DNA of 64,000 bases from Bacteroidaceae bacterium (GTDB lineage Bacteria > Bacteroidota > Bacteroidia > Bacteroidales > Bacteroidaceae): positions 1-64,000 of the forward strand of contig JAFSPM010000037.1 in the NCBI GenBank assembly GCA_017442855.1, written 5' to 3'. Of the stretch, positions 60,565 through 64,000 are shown one piece after another; position 1 is the stretch's first letter, and every line of letters starts with the position of its first letter. Under the pieces are notes generated by a model, which saw only the letters and a program-made list of their open reading frames with translations, did not search any database and was not told the DNA's origin. The position numbers were made by a program, and so were the translations under genes.

Positions 60565-60620
60565 GTAAACTGTTAAACATTGACCGTTGAACGTTGACCG
60601 TTAACCATTGACAATTGAAT
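60565..60620. repeat. Eight degenerate 7-bp tandem repeats
   Basis: Units in exact phase from 60565: GTAAACT, GTTAAAC, ATTGACC, GTTGAAC, GTTGACC, GTTAACC, ATTGACA, ATTGAAT. They fill the gap before the second chromate gene and run into the last codons of the first (stop at 60601). Confidence 0.75.
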
Positions 60621-61152
60621 ATTTGCCATAAATATAGCCTCCGATGCCGGCAGCAATGATAATCCATATCGGTGAGAAGCCCAAGAGCCAGATGAGCAAA
60701 GCACTTACCACTGGAATCCAGATGGTCTTCCAGGTGAGTTTGGCTTTCTTGCCCATACGGAATACGGGGGCGGCAATGAGCGCTACCACAGCAGGACGAA
60801 TGCCCTTGAAGACTTTCTCGACATAGGGATTGTCCTTATAGGTAGCGAAGAACATAGCGATGGCCAGTATCATCAGGAACGATGGCAGGATGCTGCCTAA
60901 GCTGGTGACCAGACTACCCTTGACACCTCGAAGCCTATAGCCTACGAAGATAGCGATGTTGACGGCCAGAATGCCTGGAGCCGACTGCGCAATGGCGAGC
61001 AGGTCGAGGAAATCGTCCTGCTCTATCCATTTTCGCTTATTCACTATCTCGTCTTCTATCAGGGGCACCATAGCGTAACCTCCGCCAATGGTGAACGCTC
61101 CTATCTTGAAGAAGATCTTAAAGGCTTCTATATAAAAATTATTGACCATCAA
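60601..61152 (-). CDS. Short chromate transporter, first subunit
   Basis: A 183-residue half-size CHR protein, homologous to the following one: FKIFFKIGAFTIGGGYAMVPLIEDEIV, LLAIAQSAPGILAVNIAIFVGYRLRG and FKGIRPAVVALIAAPVF. The last codons (YSIVNG) are written in the 7-bp repeat that continues downstream, so the C-terminus can change with repeat number. First gene of the pair. Confidence 0.92.
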   Translation of the reverse strand: MMVNNFYIEAFKIFFKIGAFTIGGGYAMVPLIEDEIVNKRKWIEQDDFLDLLAIAQSAPGILAVNIAIFVGYRLRGVKGSLVTSLGSILPSFLMILAIAMFFATYKDNPYVEKVFKGIRPAVVALIAAPVFRMGKKAKLTWKTIWIPVVSALLIWLLGFSPIWIIIAAGIGGYIYGKYSIVNG

Positions 61153-61162
61153 CCATTAATAC

Positions 61163-61256
61163 TCCCCCGCCCTTCGGGCACCCCCTCTATATCAGAGGGG
61201 GAGCTTAGGGGATTACTACATCCTTCTCTGCCCTTCTCAGAGGGGGAGTTTGGGGA
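61163..61256. repeat. REP-like GC-rich intergenic repeats
   Basis: CCCCCGCCCTTCGGGC, then CCCCCTCT-ATATC-AGAGGGGG, and a second CAGAGGGGGAG(T) block with TT(A/G)GGGGATTA after each. Several stems can form. The sequence has the look of dispersed palindromic repeats and probably also ends purL transcription. Confidence 0.6.
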
Positions 61257-64000
61257 TTATTTCTTCTTTCTTTCAACCCAGCGACGAGCATTGACGAATG
61301 CCTCGATCCATGGGGTTATTTCATCGTTCTTGCGATTAGCAGGATAATTGCCACACTGCCAAGGGAAGAAGGCGCGCTCGAGGTGAGGCATGATAGCTAC
61401 ATGACGGCCATCGGCACTTGCCAAACCTGCCACATCGAAGTCGCTGCCGTTAGGATTGCCTGGGTACTGGCTGTAGTTGTACTTGGCAATGATATTGTAA
61501 TCTTCTTCCTTGCCCTTCAGACTGAACTTGCCCTCTGCATGAGCCACCCAGATGCCAATCTTGTTGCCACTGAGGCTGCCGAACATCACACTGTTATTCT
61601 TAGGGATGTTCAGGCTCACATAGCAAGACTCGAACTTATGGCTGTTGTTGTGGACCATCTTTCCGATATCCTGACGATCGGGTGAAAGGAGGTTGAGCTC
61701 CATCATGAGCTGACAACCGTTGCAAACACCGAGTGACAGGGTATCAGGACGGGCATAGAAGCGATTCAGTGTCTCTTTGGCTTTCTCACTGTAGCGGAAG
61801 GCACCTGCCCAACCTTTGGCTGAGCCGAGTACATCGCTGTTAGAGAAACCTCCGCAGAAGACAATCATATTGATGTCGTCTAATGTTTCACGGCCACTCT
61901 CGAGGTCGGTCATCGTAACATCTTTCACATCGAAACCAGCGAGATAGAGGGCATAAGCCATTTCGCGCTCGCTGTTGGTACCTTTCTCACGGATAACGGC
62001 AGCATGCAATCCTGAAGGCTTGCGACGGTCGGGGCTGATGCCATATTGCTTGAAGGTGCCTGTGAAATTCTTATTGAACTTATATTCCAACGGCTGCTGC
62101 TTGTAGTTGTTGAAGCGGTCTTTAGCCAAACCATTTGCCACCTGCTTGCGGTCCAGCAGATAAGAGGATGAATACCAAACATCACGCAGGTAGTCGATGC
62201 CAAACTGATAAGTAGCACCGTCTTTGTTGACCAAGATATGGCGTTCGTCGCATGGGTGACCCAGCTTGACGTAACCCACACCGGCATCTTCCATCATATC
62301 CTTGAAGCGCTGGGTGTCTTTGTTGGATACCTGAATCACTACACCTGGGTTCTCGGCAAAGAGAATCTTCACCAAGTCAGTTTCAGCAATCTTGTCGAGG
62401 TTGAGTTCCATACCTCCCTCTACATTGGCGAAACACATCTCCAGCAGTGTAGTTATCAAACCACCGGCAGAGATATCGTGACCAGCCAGGATGACACCCT
62501 TGCGGATGAGTTGCTGGATGGCGTTGAAAGCATCACGGAAATAGTCGGGATCAGTAACGGTAGGTACATCATCACCCACCTTATTGAGCGTCTGTGCAAA
62601 GGCAGAGCCACCTAAACGCAGCTGGTCGAAGCTGAAGTCAACATGATAGATGCTGGTGCTCTTGTTGTTCACCATCACTGGTGACACCACCTGACGCACA
62701 TCGTCCACCTCAGCACCCGCACTGACAATCACGGTTCCAGGGGCGATGACCTTGGTGCCATCAGGATACTGCTGTGTCATACTCAAGGAATCTTTGCCTG
62801 TAGGTACGTTGATGCCCAACTGCTGGCAATAATCGCTCAACGCCTTTACTGCCGTATAAAGACGGGCATCTTCACCCTTCTGCGAACGGCAAGGCCACAT
62901 CCAGTTGGCACTGAGGCTCACACCGTCGATACCACTGTTCAGCGGTGCCCATACCACATTGGTCAGGGCTTCGCTTACTGCCATGATAGAACCCTTAGCT
63001 GGGTCGGCCAATGCTACCTGTGGTGCATGACCAATGGCGGTGGCAATACCTTTCTTGCCACGGTAGTCAAGTGCCACCACACCACAGTCGCTGAGCGGCA
63101 ACTGCAACTCTCCCTGGCACTGCTGACGAGCGATGCGACCTGTCACAGAACGGTCCACCTTGTTAGTGAGCCAATCCTTACAAGCCACTGCCTCGAGCTG
63201 CAGCACATTGTTGATATATTCATCGAGCTTAGTAATGTCATACTCAGGATTCTGGTAATGACGCTCAACAGTCTCATCAATCATATAGGTCTTTGGCGAA
63301 GAACCGAACATCTGGCTTACGGCCAAATCGAACGGACGGACACCATCAGCCTGCTGGAAGGCAAAGCGATGGTCGCCAGTGGTCTCACCCACCACATACA
63401 TTGGAGCGCGTTCACGCTCGGCAATCTTGCGGACATGTTCCAGTGCTTCTTCCTGGATGAGCAAGCCCATGCGCTCCTGGCTCTCGTTGGCGATAATTTC
63501 CTTAGAAGAAAGGGTTTTATCACCAATAGGCAACTGACTCATATCTATCAAACCACCACAATCTTCCACCAATTCGCTGAGGCAATTGACATGACCTGCT
63601 GCTCCGTGATCGTGGATAGATACAACAGGATTGTTGTCTTCCTCACAGAGGGCACGAACCACATTGTAGGTTCGTTTCTGCATCTCGGCATTGGCGCGCT
63701 GAACAGCATTCAGCTCTACACCATTGCTATAACGGCCTGTATCTACTGAAGATACTGAGCCACCACCCAAGCCAATGCGGTAGTTATCACCACCAAGCAG
63801 TACAATCTTGTTGCCTGGCTGTGGCTTTCCTTTGAGGCAATCGCGCTGGGTGCCATAACCCACACCACCAGCCAGCATAATCACCTTATCGTAGCCGTAA
63901 ACCTCGTTGCCTTCCTTGTGCTCGAAAGTGAGGAGCGAACCGCAAATCAGTGGCTGGCCAAACTTGTTGCCGAAATCGCTGGCACCATTGGATGCCTTGA
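61257..64000 (-). CDS. purL: Phosphoribosylformylglycinamidine synthase (PurL), N-terminus outside window
   Basis: 914 codons seen on the minus strand; the frame is still open at the right edge, so the N-terminal third is missing. It is the large single-chain form with a C-terminal glutaminase: KASNGASDFGNKFGQPLI and AGGVGYGTQRDC near the visible start, GLGGGSVSSVDTGRYSNG, SGAGHDISAGG-like AGHDISAGGL, and the class I amidotransferase triad region with Cys in LGVCNGCQLMMEL and His/Glu in WVAHAEGKF. It makes FGAM in purine synthesis using ATP and glutamine. Confidence 0.97.
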   Translation of the reverse strand, partial: KASNGASDFGNKFGQPLICGSLLTFEHKEGNEVYGYDKVIMLAGGVGYGTQRDCLKGKPQPGNKIVLLGGDNYRIGLGGGSVSSVDTGRYSNGVELNAVQRANAEMQKRTYNVVRALCEEDNNPVVSIHDHGAAGHVNCLSELVEDCGGLIDMSQLPIGDKTLSSKEIIANESQERMGLLIQEEALEHVRKIAERERAPMYVVGETTGDHRFAFQQADGVRPFDLAVSQMFGSSPKTYMIDETVERHYQNPEYDITKLDEYINNVLQLEAVACKDWLTNKVDRSVTGRIARQQCQGELQLPLSDCGVVALDYRGKKGIATAIGHAPQVALADPAKGSIMAVSEALTNVVWAPLNSGIDGVSLSANWMWPCRSQKGEDARLYTAVKALSDYCQQLGINVPTGKDSLSMTQQYPDGTKVIAPGTVIVSAGAEVDDVRQVVSPVMVNNKSTSIYHVDFSFDQLRLGGSAFAQTLNKVGDDVPTVTDPDYFRDAFNAIQQLIRKGVILAGHDISAGGLITTLLEMCFANVEGGMELNLDKIAETDLVKILFAENPGVVIQVSNKDTQRFKDMMEDAGVGYVKLGHPCDERHILVNKDGATYQFGIDYLRDVWYSSSYLLDRKQVANGLAKDRFNNYKQQPLEYKFNKNFTGTFKQYGISPDRRKPSGLHAAVIREKGTNSEREMAYALYLAGFDVKDVTMTDLESGRETLDDINMIVFCGGFSNSDVLGSAKGWAGAFRYSEKAKETLNRFYARPDTLSLGVCNGCQLMMELNLLSPDRQDIGKMVHNNSHKFESCYVSLNIPKNNSVMFGSLSGNKIGIWVAHAEGKFSLKGKEEDYNIIAKYNYSQYPGNPNGSDFDVAGLASADGRHVAIMPHLERAFFPWQCGNYPANRKNDEITPWIEAFVNARRWVERKKK

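Overview
The window looks like part of a Bacteroidales chromosome, probably Prevotellaceae or a close relative. The reasons are: promoters of the Bacteroidetes type (TAnnTTTG -7 box) in front of many genes, weak Shine-Dalgarno signals, many SPII lipoproteins, TonB receptor/DUF4249 and GH92 genes, DUF4831 and DUF4924 families, a carboxynorspermidine-synthase-type saccharopine dehydrogenase, and TPR/HTH membrane regulators. No rRNA, tRNA, CRISPR array, transposase or integrase was seen.

Layout. 1-4.2 kb: a cut-off SDR, a small secreted protein, a sugar O-acetyltransferase, an AraC regulator divergent from an NTF2-like lipoprotein, then two collapsed gene remnants. 4.2-6.7 kb: a leftward operon aquaglyceroporin > COG0523 GTPase > exported ArsC-like phosphatase, probably for metalloids. 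7-11.3 kb: a TonB receptor, a PepSY membrane protein and an ABM lipoprotein (iron or haem type), with a long palindrome on the receptor promoter. 11.3-19.2 kb: accessory enzymes (Cys-type dienelactone hydrolase, AraC, CMD-cupin, nucleoside hydrolase, SGNH esterase, GNAT, exported PLP lyase) and a broken FAD oxidoreductase. 19.3-33.3 kb: one very compact rightward run of ten genes (polyferredoxin, Fe-S aldo/keto reductase, threonine aldolase, GlpK, GlpF, lactonase, DUF4831, GH92 mannosidase, fused acyl-ligase/ACP/acyltransferase, hemolysin III), which points to glycerol capture and glycerolipid acylation. 33.3-36 kb: a TPR-AraC membrane regulator divergent from two tandem double-glycine leader peptides, the whole module flanked by a 69-bp direct repeat of the hemolysin III gene tail. 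36-46 kb: Y-family polymerase with a YolD-like partner, remnants, a macro-like protein, a FucI-like protein, DnaK, saccharopine dehydrogenase, RecA and Fic. 46-54 kb: DUF4249/TonB receptor pair, TPR-HTH regulator, DUF1080-hydrolase. 54-64 kb: LysE, DUF4924, NhaC, a third double-glycine peptide, DUF2207 and LemA, paired short chromate transporters and PurL (cut off by the window end).

Non-coding structure is unusually rich. Two intergenic arrays of short imperfect palindromes share an exact 22-bp period although their sequences differ (7013-7210 and about 38361-38580). Gene 3' tails are duplicated beside CCCCGCC/GGCGGGG hairpins at two places. Several genes survive only as head-plus-tail fusions with the middle deleted. 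Seven-bp tandem repeats sit in a signal-peptide region (breaking the frame) and between the chromate transporter genes. All functional assignments are from reading the sequence, without database searches.
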